Below, in pieces: positions 20,995 through 30,911 of a stretch of DNA of 64,000 nucleotides. Origin of the DNA: Kalaharituber pfeilii (Eukaryota > Ascomycota > Pezizomycetes > Pezizales > Pezizaceae); assembly GCA_015179045.1 (NCBI GenBank), contig WHUZ01000003.1, positions 2,206,547-2,270,546 on the forward strand, read 5' to 3'. The position numbers were made by a program, and so were the translations under genes. The notes below the pieces were generated by a model. That model did not search any database, was not told the DNA's origin, and worked only from the letters and a program-made list of their open reading frames with translations. Every line of letters starts with the position of its first letter. The first letter of the stretch is position 1.

Positions 20995-21130
20995 TACCTG
21001 ACAAGGCCCACCGACGAACATTTTCCGGTTCGCGAACCGGCCAGCCGATTCGTGGACCGGCCGGCCCCGTGAAAAACATATGGTGTTTTTCACGGGGCCA
21101 GCCCAGCCACGAACACCTGGCCCAGCGGCG
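20995..21130. repeat. GC-rich palindrome cluster, left
   Basis: CACCGACGAACATT, GGTTCGCGAACC and CCCCGTGAAAAAC/GTTTTTCACGGGG are consecutive palindromes or inverted motifs. The same words occur in inverse order at 22556-22672. They may be subterminal repeats of a hAT-like element, but no 8-bp duplication was found. Confidence 0.45.
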
Positions 21131-21180
21131 AACATGAATGTACCTCGATGTACCTATATGTAATATATATACTCGCTTAT

Positions 21181-21352
21181 TTTTTTTTTTTATATCATTA
21201 CTCGCATGCCGCCTTGCAGGCTATGGCGAGGGTTTAGATACATGAATGATAATCAACGGAAAAATAAGTAACAGATAAGGAGATAAAGTGAAAATATGAC
21301 CGGTTACTCCGCCGCCCAGTCCATCACCTCCGCCAACGTTCTCCCCCCCCCC
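21181..21352 (-). mobile_element. Tail B retroposon, 172 bp
   Basis: Poly(T), then ATATCATTACTCGCATGCCG, CCTTGCAGGCTATGGCGAGG and about 120 bp of LINE-like 3' UTR. The 15-bp duplication TATATACTCGCTTAT is at 21166-21180 and 21353-21367. The inner hairpin is GCCT-GCA-AGGC. Confidence 0.9.
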
Positions 21353-21462
21353 TATATACTCGCTTATGATTTAATGTAATAGTGATCTATCATACAGCCA
21401 GCTAAGCAATTTCCACAGTCTCCTATCCCCCTATGCAGTCATCTATGTACAAACAATAGTAC

Positions 21463-22040
21463 TTTTTTTTTTTTTTATATCATTACTCGCATGCCGCAGT
21501 ATGGGCTATGGCGAGGTATTTATTAAAGAAAGAAAATTAACCGTCACTAAATACATGTGGTGCCCGCAATACTCATACATGGTGCGGGTAGAATGTACAC
21601 ACTGGTCAATACAGCCTATTTCCCCCGTCTGTCCGGCTCGTATTGAGTGGTCCTCAACCATTTCCCACCTAACCTAACTCTGTCTACGCCCGTCGCTGCC
21701 TCCAAGTACACCACGACCGAGCTGGTCATTTTTCCTTCTTCCAGTAGCGCGGTCTTTCGTCTCAGCCACCTTATCCCCACAGTCTTGCCTAGCCTATCAT
21801 TCCCGGACTCCAACCATTTCCGGACCTTCCCTAAATATACATCACTATGTTCACTCTCATTCTCCTGGTTAGTACATTGACCAGCATTGCTTTTATTACA
21901 AGAATAAGAACATTTAACCTTTTGACATATGCATGTACAACGAAGAGAAGAACAGGTACCTAGACAAGAACATGAAATTTTGTCTTGACAAGTTTTATCA
22001 TGATGAGGTTGCTTAAAGTGGGTATTTGGCACTTGCAGGG
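21463..22040 (-). mobile_element. LINE-like element with tail B and cysteine-rich reading frame
   Basis: Poly(T) at 21463, tail B (ATTACTCGCATGCCGC, TATGGGCTATGGCGAGG), about 100 bp of untranslated sequence, then the minus frame 22032-21616. The 5' boundary is not defined because I found no target duplication. Confidence 0.6.
21616..22032 (-). CDS. Cys-rich protein with TSSVVVYLE domain, 138 aa, 5' end uncertain
   Basis: The frame has two parts. Residues about 10-50 hold a dense cysteine array (CSCLGTCSSLRCTCICQ, then KCSYSCNKSNAGQC), presumably metal-binding. Residues about 90-135 carry EEGKMTSSVVVYLEAATG and VRLGGKWLRTTQYEPDR. The second part recurs in fragments at 1-132 and, decayed, at 48.2 kb and about 34.0 kb. 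The adjacent tail B supports a retroelement ORF1 or accessory protein. It may be 5'-truncated; no upstream frame was found. Confidence 0.45.
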   Translation of the reverse strand: MPNTHFKQPHHDKTCQDKISCSCLGTCSSLRCTCICQKVKCSYSCNKSNAGQCTNQENESEHSDVYLGKVRKWLESGNDRLGKTVGIRWLRRKTALLEEGKMTSSVVVYLEAATGVDRVRLGGKWLRTTQYEPDRRGK

Positions 22041-22044
22041 CTCT

Positions 22045-22555
22045 TATTATCTACTGTTTCTGGTAATACAACCACCAAACTTTTCATTCTTGGCATCAAC
22101 GCAATCCCTGTTACTGCCACAATATAATACCAGAATGGCGGAGGATTCCGGAAATCTCTACCTATGAAGATAACACTCCAAAATTTGGCTTAGAGTAAGA
22201 AGAATACTAGAAGCATATTTAGTAATTTTCTTCTAGTGTTTCGGTTAACAATAATTTAGTTATGATTACAAATTGGTGTTCTAAACTATAGCAGTCTAGA
22301 AGCGTAGTGAATTATTAATTAAACTGTCTGTATTATCTTCTAGTATGTGGTAAGAAGTAGCAACTTGCTACTCATATTAGCAACTTATCACCGACAGCAA
22401 CTTTCAAGTGGCAACTTGTAGGTGGCAACTTGTCAGTGGCAATAGGGTTGTGCTAGCACACAGTAACTGGCTTATCAATTAACGCTGGTAGCAGAATGTT
22501 TCTCTATACTCAATCACTGGTAGTACGTAGAGGTACCTAGTGGTACTTGTACTAA
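22045..22555. other. No recognised gene
   Basis: This is AT-rich. Around 22365-22440 the words GCAACTTG and GGCAACTTGT recur five or six times as short scattered repeats. No gene is seen. Confidence 0.4.
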
Positions 22556-22672
22556 ACCAGTGTTCGTCGGTGGGCTGGCCCATTCGCGAATCAGCCAGCC
22601 CACCGACGAATTGGCCGATTCGCGAATGGGCCTGGCCGGTTCGCGAACCGCAATGTTCGTCGGTAGGCCAGA
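22556..22672. repeat. GC-rich palindrome cluster, right
   Basis: CAGTGTTCGTCGGTGGGCTGG, TTCGCGAA (twice), GGTTCGCGAACC and AATGTTCGTCGGTAGGCC form interlocking inverted repeats and mirror 20995-21060. The outward-facing words of the two clusters could bound an element of about 1.67 kb. Confidence 0.45.
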
Positions 22673-23293
22673 ACAACAATACCACGTTTTTTTTTTTTTT
22701 TATATTATTAATCGCGTGCCGCCCTAGGGGCTATGGCGATGTTTAGTTACATGAAGAAGGGAAATTAACGATGAAGGAGATATGAACTAAAAACGATCAC
22801 AGGTATGTCGCTAAGTACAAGGTGCCATGGGCTTTACTGCCCCGCCCATTCCAATATGTCCCAAAGCCTATCTCTGTCTTCGTCGTCGCCTCTCGGCTAG
22901 CATAAGTCCTCGATGCCTCGCGGGCCACCTTTCTTTCCAACACCGATTCTACCACTTGGTCGCGACGCCGCAACTGAGGGGTGCCCCGCATCGAAAATTA
23001 CATCAACGTGAAGCTCGGGACCGCCCAAGCAAGTATTTCGGCCTTTTCTACGGGATTGAGCCACAGCGTTTGGCAGAGGTGGGAGAGCAGTGGAAGTGAT
23101 CAGAATCCATTGTTCTACTCCTTCTTTACGCCAAGTATATTAAAGCAGCACAGGAGACACTGCAACAAAGAAATACAACGCGCCGTTTGCAACCGAGAGC
23201 CGCACTAACGGGACGCTTGCAAGCACCAAACAACACGCTGCCTTAACGACCAGAGGCCAACATCGTCTACAGGAGTTTGGCAGCAGAAGAATT

Positions 23294-25825
23294 ATGGGGC
23301 AAGATAAAGGAAAAGGAAAGAAAGAGGCAGGCAGATTGATATCTAGAATGGAAAGCGAAGGGAATGTGGGGCTGTTTCGCCCAGTAAAGGAGTGGGAAAA
23401 GAGGTTTACAGTGATCACTGGAGGCAGGCAATTCGATGTGGAAGGGGCTACAGACTGGTGCCAATTCACAGGATACCAGACTGCAAAGGTGGAGGACGCC
23501 CTCCAGCAGGCTGTAAGAAATGCAACAGCCCTTTTGACTGCAAAGGGGGCAGTAGGAGTGCATGAAGTATGGAGCCAAGCAGAGGTTGGCCAACAGTTTA
23601 TAGCACATACAGCGAGTGAAGCAGCATGGGTTGAATGGGCACATATTATCAGGGAGGGAATTGCGATACAGGAGGGAGAGGCTGAACAAGGAAATAAGGT
23701 GAGGAGAGTTATCAGAGAAGATGACATTGAGGATGTCATCTACGTAGGTGGTAGAGTGACCCAAACAATTCAAACCCCACACTACAGAAAGGGCGGTCTC
23801 GACCAGCAGGAAACTGGAAGCAGTGAGCAGAAGGGCGGTCTCGACCAGCAGGAAACTGGAAGCAGTGAGCAGAAGGGCGGTCTCGACCAGCAGGAAACTG
23901 GAAGCAGTGAGCAGATGGAGGTAGACTTTGAGACCCACATCACAGCAGATGGTACCAGGAAACGGAAGCGCGATGGTGAGTTGGCTGGAGATCAACTAGT
24001 GAGAGAGACTCTTGAATTGAAGGACAGCAGCAAAGTGGAGAAAGCAAAGGAAGTAGAAAAAACAGAGGAAGTAGAAGTAGAGGAACCTGGGGAGCTGGAA
24101 GGAGCAGATGCAATCCAAGTTCTACAATTGCTGCATGACCTCAAGATCCTCAAAGAAGCGTGGGAAAAGCGCAAGGGAGCAGGAGCAGTACGAAGCGCAT
24201 CAGGTGTTGGCGATGCTGCAGCCCGATTAGGCGACATTATTGAAAATCGAAAAGGAGCTGATGGCAAAGGATGGAGAGAAGTAGAAGACTTCTTGAGAAC
24301 TGAAAACCAGCCTGAAGACAAAGTTAAGGCACTACGGGAGTGTGAAAAGTGGTGGAAGAAGGAAAAGGAAAACCAGAAGGCAAGAGAAACAAGTGCAATC
24401 AATCAAAGGCTCAGAAGGTTGGAAGAGAGTCTTGCAAGTGTAGTTGTCAAGCTAGGAGTTGCCTCCATCGAGGAAAAAGATGCAGCAAAACGGAAGGAGG
24501 AGGAAGTCAAGAAGAGGAACCGTGAGGTTGAGGCAAGAATAGCAGCTGAGAAGGCCTTAGCAAAAGCGAAAGCTCTAGAAGAAAAGGATCAAGCCCAACG
24601 AAAGAAGTCAGAAAAGGATGCCCAAGAGGCAGCAGATCGAGAAAAACAAAGATTGGACATAGTACAGGCTGCGAAAATTGCAGCTGATGAAGCAGATGTG
24701 GAACTTAAGAGGAAAGAGCTCGCAGTCTATGATATAAAGAAGAAAGGTAGCACAGCTGCAGAGATAAAGAAAGCAGAAGAGGAGGTACAGGAAGCTGCTA
24801 CAAAGGCTTCGGAGGCCAGAGTAGCTGCAGAACATGCAGAAACAGGTACAACCAGAGCTGAGGGTAGCTCCTGGCAGGTAGTTGGCACTACTAAGATGCG
24901 CAAGTGGGTGATGATTTCACTACACAAGGAGGTATCAGCAGGTACAACAGAGGAAGCAAAACAAAAACAATTAGAAGCAGCAAATACAGCTCTTCGAGCA
25001 TTAGAGCGAGGGGAGAAGAGAAGGCTCTTCCGAGTAGTAGGTATCAAGGAGAATGCCATGGTTTCAAGGTATGAGAGGAGATGGCGTATCATTGAAGCAC
25101 CCTGGGCGATGGAAGAAGCAGAAGTAGTAAGAATACTACAGTGTCAGCTGGAGGCTGTATTTGGAGGGGACCTACTAAATGTTTGGGCTGAGCAATCAGG
25201 GACAGTTCCCCTAATCGCGAAGGGAGTTCCTGTAGAGGGGCTCTCTAATAGAAGGCAGCTGCATGAGGCCCTTGCAGCAGAAAACATAACTACTAGTGGC
25301 ATTTTCGGAGCGAGATGGCCGGAGAGAGTTGGTCCAAACGCATGGCAAACAATGAGAACTACAGCAGTTAAGTTTGAGGTAACCAGTGTACAGGAAGCAG
25401 AAAGACTAGTTAAAGAGGGAGTGAAGCTTGGAAATGACCTCCGAAAGGTAGAAGTTTACAAGCCACTAGCAGTGAGAGGGTCTGCACCCGCTAAAGGAGG
25501 AGTAAATGCAAGCTCTCTACTAGTACCAGTACCAACACCAGTATCAGTACCAGCAGCAGCCTTCGAAAGAACATGCTGGCAATGTGGCAGAAAGGGACAT
25601 CAGCAGAGAGAGTGCACACACCAACCGCCGAGGGCCTACCAAAGTCAGAAACAACAGGGAGTCAAAGCAGCCAGTAGGACGTGCTGGCAGTGTGGTGGTA
25701 TGGGGCACCAGCGAAGGGAGTGTGCAACTGTATCTACTAGAGACTCTTTGAAGAGGCCAGGGCTAGGGCCAGAGCTGGCGAGCTATATGCCAGCAGGGAA
25801 GCGGTTCCGACGTAATGGTTACTGA
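23294..25825 (+). CDS. LINE-D ORF1 (gag-like), 843 aa
   Basis: This is an RNA-binding coat-type protein of the LINE ribonucleoprotein. Residues about 166-207 are three copies of a 14-residue unit KGGLDQQETGSSEQ. Residues about 230-540 are Lys/Glu/Ala-rich and likely coiled coil (EEEVKKRNREVEARIAAEK). Residues about 550-740 form a globular part without motif I can name. Two CCHC zinc knuckles follow: CWQCGRKGHQQREC (about 761-774) and CWQCGGMGHQRREC (about 797-810). The C-terminus is basic. The stop TGA (25823-25825) overlaps the ORF2 start ATG (25815), so ORF2 may be translated by re-initiation. The reading frame is intact. Confidence 0.88.
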   Translation: MGQDKGKGKKEAGRLISRMESEGNVGLFRPVKEWEKRFTVITGGRQFDVEGATDWCQFTGYQTAKVEDALQQAVRNATALLTAKGAVGVHEVWSQAEVGQQFIAHTASEAAWVEWAHIIREGIAIQEGEAEQGNKVRRVIREDDIEDVIYVGGRVTQTIQTPHYRKGGLDQQETGSSEQKGGLDQQETGSSEQKGGLDQQETGSSEQMEVDFETHITADGTRKRKRDGELAGDQLVRETLELKDSSKVEKAKEVEKTEEVEVEEPGELEGADAIQVLQLLHDLKILKEAWEKRKGAGAVRSASGVGDAAARLGDIIENRKGADGKGWREVEDFLRTENQPEDKVKALRECEKWWKKEKENQKARETSAINQRLRRLEESLASVVVKLGVASIEEKDAAKRKEEEVKKRNREVEARIAAEKALAKAKALEEKDQAQRKKSEKDAQEAADREKQRLDIVQAAKIAADEADVELKRKELAVYDIKKKGSTAAEIKKAEEEVQEAATKASEARVAAEHAETGTTRAEGSSWQVVGTTKMRKWVMISLHKEVSAGTTEEAKQKQLEAANTALRALERGEKRRLFRVVGIKENAMVSRYERRWRIIEAPWAMEEAEVVRILQCQLEAVFGGDLLNVWAEQSGTVPLIAKGVPVEGLSNRRQLHEALAAENITTSGIFGARWPERVGPNAWQTMRTTAVKFEVTSVQEAERLVKEGVKLGNDLRKVEVYKPLAVRGSAPAKGGVNASSLLVPVPTPVSVPAAAFERTCWQCGRKGHQQRECTHQPPRAYQSQKQQGVKAASRTCWQCGGMGHQRRECATVSTRDSLKRPGLGPELASYMPAGKRFRRNGY
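23789..23914 (+). repeat. 42-bp tandem triplication inside ORF1
   Basis: Three perfect or near-perfect 42-bp units keep the reading frame. The units are so similar that the expansion must be recent. The encoded peptide is Gln/Ser/Glu-rich and probably a flexible linker. Confidence 0.92.
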
Positions 25826-25931
25826 ACAGAGGATGAAGGTGGCATTCCAGAATGTTGGAGGTTCTCTCAGAAATAGTGATATTATTCTGGAATGGGCAAA
25901 TAGAGAGAAAGTAGATGTGATCTTTATAGGA

Positions 25932-25962
<31 letters not shown>

Positions 25963-26940
25963 ATAACCCCGCTTGTAGCACTAAGCCATGGCAGGGTCCC
26001 TGGGCAAGCCCTCATAGCCCGGAGACAGGCTAAACTAACTCTCTACATACATGGCCCCCACGCGCCGTCGCCCCCGCTCTCCTAGCTTCTAGAACTTGAC
26101 CCCAGCGAAGAAATTCTCTAAAACGTCATACTCCTCCCCATTCTCCGCCTTTCTTTTCCAATCCTTTCCCATGTCGCTCCACCTCTCAAAACCTTCTGGG
26201 CGGTTCTTCTGACTTCTGCATCGGAAAGCGAGGTGCTCCCCGGTTTGCACCTCCCCGCACCTGCACTTATCCGACTCAGCCGCCCCTATCCTCTTCAACC
26301 ACACCGCACACCTCCCTCTCTCCAGGCGCAAGGCAGTGAAATTGGATACTGCTATCCTATTCCACTCCATGACCTTTCCTCCTCCAAAGCCGTCCACTTC
26401 TCTCTTCTCCTTCCTCCACGCCTTCACCCTCTGGCGCACCCCACTTCCGGTGGCCACCTCCTTCCCCTGCATCACCGTCCCCTTCTTCGCCCACTCATCC
26501 GCCTTCTCATTTCCTGCGATTCCGATGTGAGCCTTGACCCACATCAGCTTCGCATCCCCTCCCTTCTTCTTCCTCCTCGCTACGGCATCCACCACTCTCC
26601 TCACATCCTCGGTTTTCCCCTTTCCCTCCCTGCCTGCCTTCTGGATCGCCATGACGGCAGCCTCAGAATCTAAACAGATCAGTACAGGGACCTCCTCCTC
26701 CACACTCTCCAGCGCCTTTCTCACTCCCCTCACCTCCCCATCGAACACCGTCGCCGTTCTCCCCACCACCTCCGCCACGGCTGCCGACCTCCCCCACACC
26801 CCTGCTCCCACCTTGCTGTCCTCGATCTTGCTGCCGTCGGAGAAAAGGACTGCCCTTTTTCTTCCGGCTTCCCCGATCGCGGCTTCCCACTCCCCCCTCG
26901 TCTCCACTTCTCCTTTCCGCCTCTCCACCACTTCCACCTC
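25932..26940 (-). mobile_element. Inner 5'-truncated LINE (LINE-E)
   Basis: Poly(T), then AAATCACATAACCCCGC, GTAGCACTAAGCCATGGC and GCCCGGAGACAGGC form its 3' end on the minus strand. The duplication GATCTTTATAGGA lies at 25919-25931 and 26941-26953. It interrupts codon 39/40 of LINE-D ORF2. The 3' end is the same as that at 12108-12213. Confidence 0.92.
26089..26940 (-). pseudogene. LINE-E RNase H and C-terminal Cys/His domain
   Basis: The open minus frame contains all four RNase H acidic positions: VLFSDGSK, DGEVRGV, LICLDSEAA and GNEKADEWAKKG. A zinc-type motif CRCGEVQTGEHLAFRC follows. The frame enters at the truncation point with EVEVVERRKGEVETRG and ends with stop at 26089. It has no start codon or reverse transcriptase, so it is a truncated fragment. 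Sequence identity to the LINE-D RNase H is moderate, meaning a distinct but related family. Confidence 0.85.
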
Positions 26941-28063
26941 GATCTTTATAGGAGAAGCATGGGTTGCAGAGAAAGGAGGAGAGTGGGTCACAACAAGGCA
27001 TCCAGCTTATGAGGTCATCAGCCGAGTTGAAAGTGGCAAGAGGGTAGTGGCTCATGCAAGGAAAGGGACCCAGGAGTGGAAAGTGATTGAAGAGACGAAA
27101 GGGTGGGTCTGGTGTGAGGTAGAAGGAGGTGACAGAGCGGGAGGAGTATATATCCATCCAGATACGAATTTGGAGACCTTGGAGGATTGGATGGACAGAT
27201 GGGGAAGGCTGAGAGGCCCAGGAGGCCTGCAGTCTAGCACAGTACTACTGGGGGACTTTAATGCGCACCATCCAGCATGGTCCAAACTAGACAGAGGGCC
27301 TGACCCAAGGGGAAGGGCACTCAAAGAGGGTTTGGAAGGCACAGGCTGGCTTCTGGAAACAAGAAAAGGGGTTTCAACATGGGCAAGAGAAGTTGGAGGG
27401 CAGGTCAGAGAGAGTGTTCTAGATCTAGTCTGGAAGTATAGGGAATTTGGATGGCAAAACGAAGATCCAGAGTGGTTATGTGGAGACCATGCAGTAGTCT
27501 GGGGGACTTGGAGTAGCAACCAAGGCAAAACTGAAATAAGAAGAGGAGTGGATTGGGATAAGGCAGAAGATTTGATCCAAGAAATCATGCAAAAGAAGGC
27601 TTCAGAACAATGGGAGTGGTACCGAAGCCTTGAAGGAGGGACTGCATATGAGAAAACCTGCAAGCTTCGAGAGAGTCTGAAGAGGGAGATTCGTGCATCA
27701 TCAAGAAGTAAGTTGTGGTGGGATAAGGAGGTAGAAGAGGCAGCGAAGGCAGTGAGGAAGGAGGGCCGAGGGGGGAAGGGACAGGGAGCCAAAGCATGGG
27801 AGAGAGCCAGACTCCTACGGTGGAAAGAGCGGGTTAAGACCCTCAAGTATATCATAAGACGAAAGAAAAAGGAGTGCTGGGAACAGTTTACAGAGGAACA
27901 CAGCTCTAAGGACCCATGGGATGTGATCCGAGTAGCAAAGGACCCTTGGAAATTAAGAAGAAAAATGGGTGACCTTGTAGGTGACAATGGTGATATATGG
28001 AGGACAGACGAGGAGAAGGTGAGAGGCCTGGTACAGAGAAACTTCAAATATCAGGCGACGTCG

Positions 28064-28290
28064 GATCCGCCAGCAGTGTCAACCTCGCCAGCGGCATTAA
28101 CTTCACTGGCAGTATCAAATTCACCGGCAATGTCAAATCCAAATTTGCCGGCGGTATCGAATTCGCCAGCGGCATCGAATTCGCGAGCGGTGTCGAATTC
28201 GCCGGCAGTGCCGAATTCACCAGTAGTGTCGAATTCGCTGGCGGCGTCGAATTTACAGGCGGCATCAATTTCCCTGACAACATTGGACCT
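28064..28290 (+). repeat. 18-bp repeat in the ORF2 linker
   Basis: About ten degenerate units encode a six-residue period (SPAVSN, SPAASN, SRAVSN, SPAVPN, SPVVSN, SLAASN). GAATTCGCCGGC-like words recur in the DNA. It separates the endonuclease from the reverse transcriptase without breaking the frame. Confidence 0.85.
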
Positions 28291-30841
28291 ACCAGTGAAC
28301 TCGGACCTGCAGAGCCTGACAGACGAATGGACCTCCAATGTAAAAAAGCTGACTGAGAGGCTATGCAAGGCACTTGCAGGCACCTCGAGCCGTTCAGCTC
28401 CAGGGCCTGATGGCATCAGCTATAGATTCATTAAGCTGGTCAATAAAACAGTGCTAGGAGGGCAGTTAATGAAGGAGCTGGCTGCTGAGCTGGCTGCAGC
28501 CAGGATGCCGAAGGATTGGCAATTCAGCAAGGTGATCATGATCCCGAAGTCTGGCAGGGATCTTACGCAAGCAAAGAGCTGGAGGCCTATTCAACTCATT
28601 AATTGTGTGGGAAAACTGATGGAGAAGGTGGTTGCTGATGACTTGCAAGAAGCTGGACTATTCCACCATGGGCAGTTTGGAGGAGTGAGAGGAAGGTCTG
28701 CAATTGATGCCTTATTTCGGGCAGTTGTGAAGAGCCAGAGAGCCTTAGCACGTGGCGGTGGGGCAGTGTGGATTATGGAGAATGTCAAGGGAGGCTTTGG
28801 GAACACACGATGGGATATGGTCAAGCACCGAGTACAGGGTTCTAAAGCTGAGAAATGGTTGCCCTGGTTAGAAACCTTCTTCCGGGAGCGAGAGTTTGAG
28901 GTGGAATGGGATGGACAGGTGAGGGGCAATGGCAGATCGAATGTAGGTGTGCCGCAGGGCTCGCCTTTATCCCCAGTTGTGTTCCTCATATACATGGCAC
29001 CAATTCTAGAAGAGATGGAAACAAAGGTAGCTACAACAGTGAGAGACTGTGAAGTGGAGCTGCCCTCATTTGTAGATGATATGAACTGTGTTATTCTGGA
29101 TTGGGAAGGAGGAAAGGATATGAGGAGAATTGGAGAGAGAATTGCAGGAGTACTCAGGGAGGTTGCTGAAGCTCACGATCTACCACTGGAGACCTCAAAT
29201 GAGGAGCTCCTAGTCATGGGTAAGAAGGCCAAGAGAAGGGCAGATGTTGAGAGGTGCAAGTGGCTAGGGGTGATTTGTGATAGCACTCTTGATTTCGACC
29301 TCCACTGGAAAAGCCGGATCGATAAAGCCAGGAAACTCATGGGCGCGCTGTCTGGGCTAGGCAATTCTCAATGGGGTATGAGTCCTATCTCATGGAGAAA
29401 GGCTTATACAGGCATGGTAAGGGCAGTGGCCCTTTGGGGATCCGAAATTGGGTGGAGAGGCCAGAAGCAGTGGAGAGAGGAGTTTGAGAAGTTGCAGTAT
29501 CAAGCACTTCGCAAATGCACTGGTGCAGTCCGAGGGGCAGCGAGAGTAAAGGTCGAGGCCATTGCTGGAGTAGAGAGTGTAACGACGATTCTCGATCAAG
29601 GCCAAGCAAGATATGCACTAAGATCAGTGAGGGACCCTACAGGAGTTGGAGATTTATGGCCGGAAAGCTTCACTGGAATGGTAGCCCCAGACCCAGACAG
29701 AGAGGGTGAAAGGGGGAGGGACTGGAGAGACTTTAGCTTGAGTTATGCTACAGACAAAAATGATGGGTTTGAGTCAGTAGCTGGAAAGATTGCCAGCACT
29801 CTCGAGGTCAATGAGGAGGAGAGAGTGTCCTGGGGGCGAGATGTACACCTACCACAGACAGGCATTGAGGTCATTGACCTCAAGTTGTGCAAGGAAGACG
29901 CCCCAGCCAAATGGGAAAAGGCCATCAATGGGGCTAAGGGTGACTCGGTGGCTATTTTACAGACGGCAGCCGCAGTGAGGAAGGCGGTGTTGGTGGCGGA
30001 TGGCGCTGGAGGCAGGTGGTAGCAGGTGAGTCAGAGGGGTCCCGGTGGGTAGGCACAAAGGCAACTGTGTGGGACGGTGAGGTCTCAGGAATGAGGGGTG
30101 CCCTTGAAGCAGTTGATGGCAGTGCAAAAGTACTACTACTCGCAGATTCTCAGGCAGCTATCAGTGCAGTCCAGAAAGCAGGAAAAACTGGCAAGGCAAG
30201 AACCGCAGACCTGGCGCGGGTGATAGAGCTGATTGCGGAGAGGCGGCGGAGGCTAAGGAAGGCGGATGCAGTGAAGCTGGCATGGGTCAAGGCCCACGTG
30301 GGGATAGAAGGCAATGAGAAGGCGGATGAGTTGGCCAAAGAGGGGGCCAAGCGCATGAGGTATGATGGGCAAGCCACTGAGGGTGGGCTGCGTCAAGAAT
30401 TAGTTCGAAAAAGAAAAGAGGAGAGGGAGCGTGCAGGGTTTGGGAAGGGCAAATTCGTAAAGTGGGGCAGGAGAGCACTCACAAATTACACTTGGCTGCG
30501 GACTGGAAAAGGCGGAGCTATGTGGAGGAGGATGGTCAGTGGCGAGGAGGTACAATGCACATGTGGTGAGGCATGGAGTGCTGAGCATGTGGTGTTCAGA
30601 TGCACAGAACTGGAGCGGCCCCAGAGGAAGAACAAAAATGGGGCACATGTCACCTGGCAGTCCTGGGAGGACCTAGAGGAGAAAGGATGGAAGCAAGAAG
30701 GCGTGGAAGGTGACCCGGTCGAGTACTGGTTTGCCTGCCTCGATCTGGGGTAGCCGGGGACCGGGGGACGGAGGGCACTGGGTGCTCAAGGGTGTATGTA
30801 GATTCCGTAGTTAGTTGTCTCAAACCTGGCCCGGGTATATG

Positions 30842-30911
30842 GGTCCCTGCCATAGGCTGGTAGCCTGTATGCGGGGTTACGTGAATGAAAAAAAAAAAAA
30901 AAAAAAAAAAA
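30842..30911 (+). other. LINE-D 3' terminus, tail C
   Basis: CCCTGCCATAGGCTGGTAGC, CTGTATGCGGGGTTACGTGA and poly(A). The RNA can pair as an outer stem CCCTGC/GCGGGG and an inner hairpin AGGCT-GGT-AGCCT. The same sequence makes up the whole of several minimal retroposons (56843-56908, 10066-10199), tying them to this LINE. Confidence 0.8.

Larger units (their letters stand above)
25815..30753 (+). pseudogene. LINE-D ORF2: APE endonuclease, reverse transcriptase, RNase H
   Basis: The frame runs 25815-25931 (39 codons), is split by the inserted LINE-E, and resumes in phase at 26954 to a stop at 30022. The final domain continues in the next frame, 30016-30753. Endonuclease landmarks are VAFQNVGGS at the start, LLGDFNAHHPAW near 27250 and CGDHAVVWG near 27483. 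The reverse transcriptase shows SWRPIQLIN near 28580, PQGSPLSPVVFLIY near 28960 and the catalytic SFVDDMN near 29068. RNase H keeps VADGAG (frame one), DGEVSGM, LLADSQAA and GNEKADE. A Cys/His motif (CTCGEAWSAEHVVFRC) ends it. Between endonuclease and reverse transcriptase lies an 18-bp repeat linker. The insertion and the frameshift at 30010-30022 inactivate it. Confidence 0.88.
22926..30911 (+). mobile_element. Near-complete Tad1-like LINE (LINE-D)
   Basis: The element has a 5' UTR (22926-23293), ORF1 (23294-25825), ORF2 (25815-30753, interrupted) and a short 3' UTR ending in tail C and about 23 A. The 14-bp duplication GATGCCTCGCGGGC flanks it at 22912-22925 and 30912-30925. About 1 kb (25932-26953) is a later insertion plus its duplication. 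It encodes gag with zinc knuckles, APE endonuclease, reverse transcriptase and RNase H, the standard order for the Tad1 clade. Apart from the insertion and one frameshift near 30015 I see no lesion, so it was active recently. Confidence 0.9.

Noticed and set aside
23140..23995. Long open frames on the minus strand opposite LINE-D ORF1
   Set aside because: They are antisense shadows of a Lys/Glu-rich frame with clear zinc knuckles; their composition (Ser/Leu/Pro-rich) carries no motif.
26534..26953. Apparent N-terminal extension of the LINE-D ORF2 frame
   Set aside because: This part is the antisense of the inserted LINE-E RNase H. The target duplication shows the true ORF2 continues from 25931 to 26954.
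27052..28047. 331-codon minus frame
   Set aside because: Antisense of the endonuclease-reverse transcriptase region, without recognisable domains.
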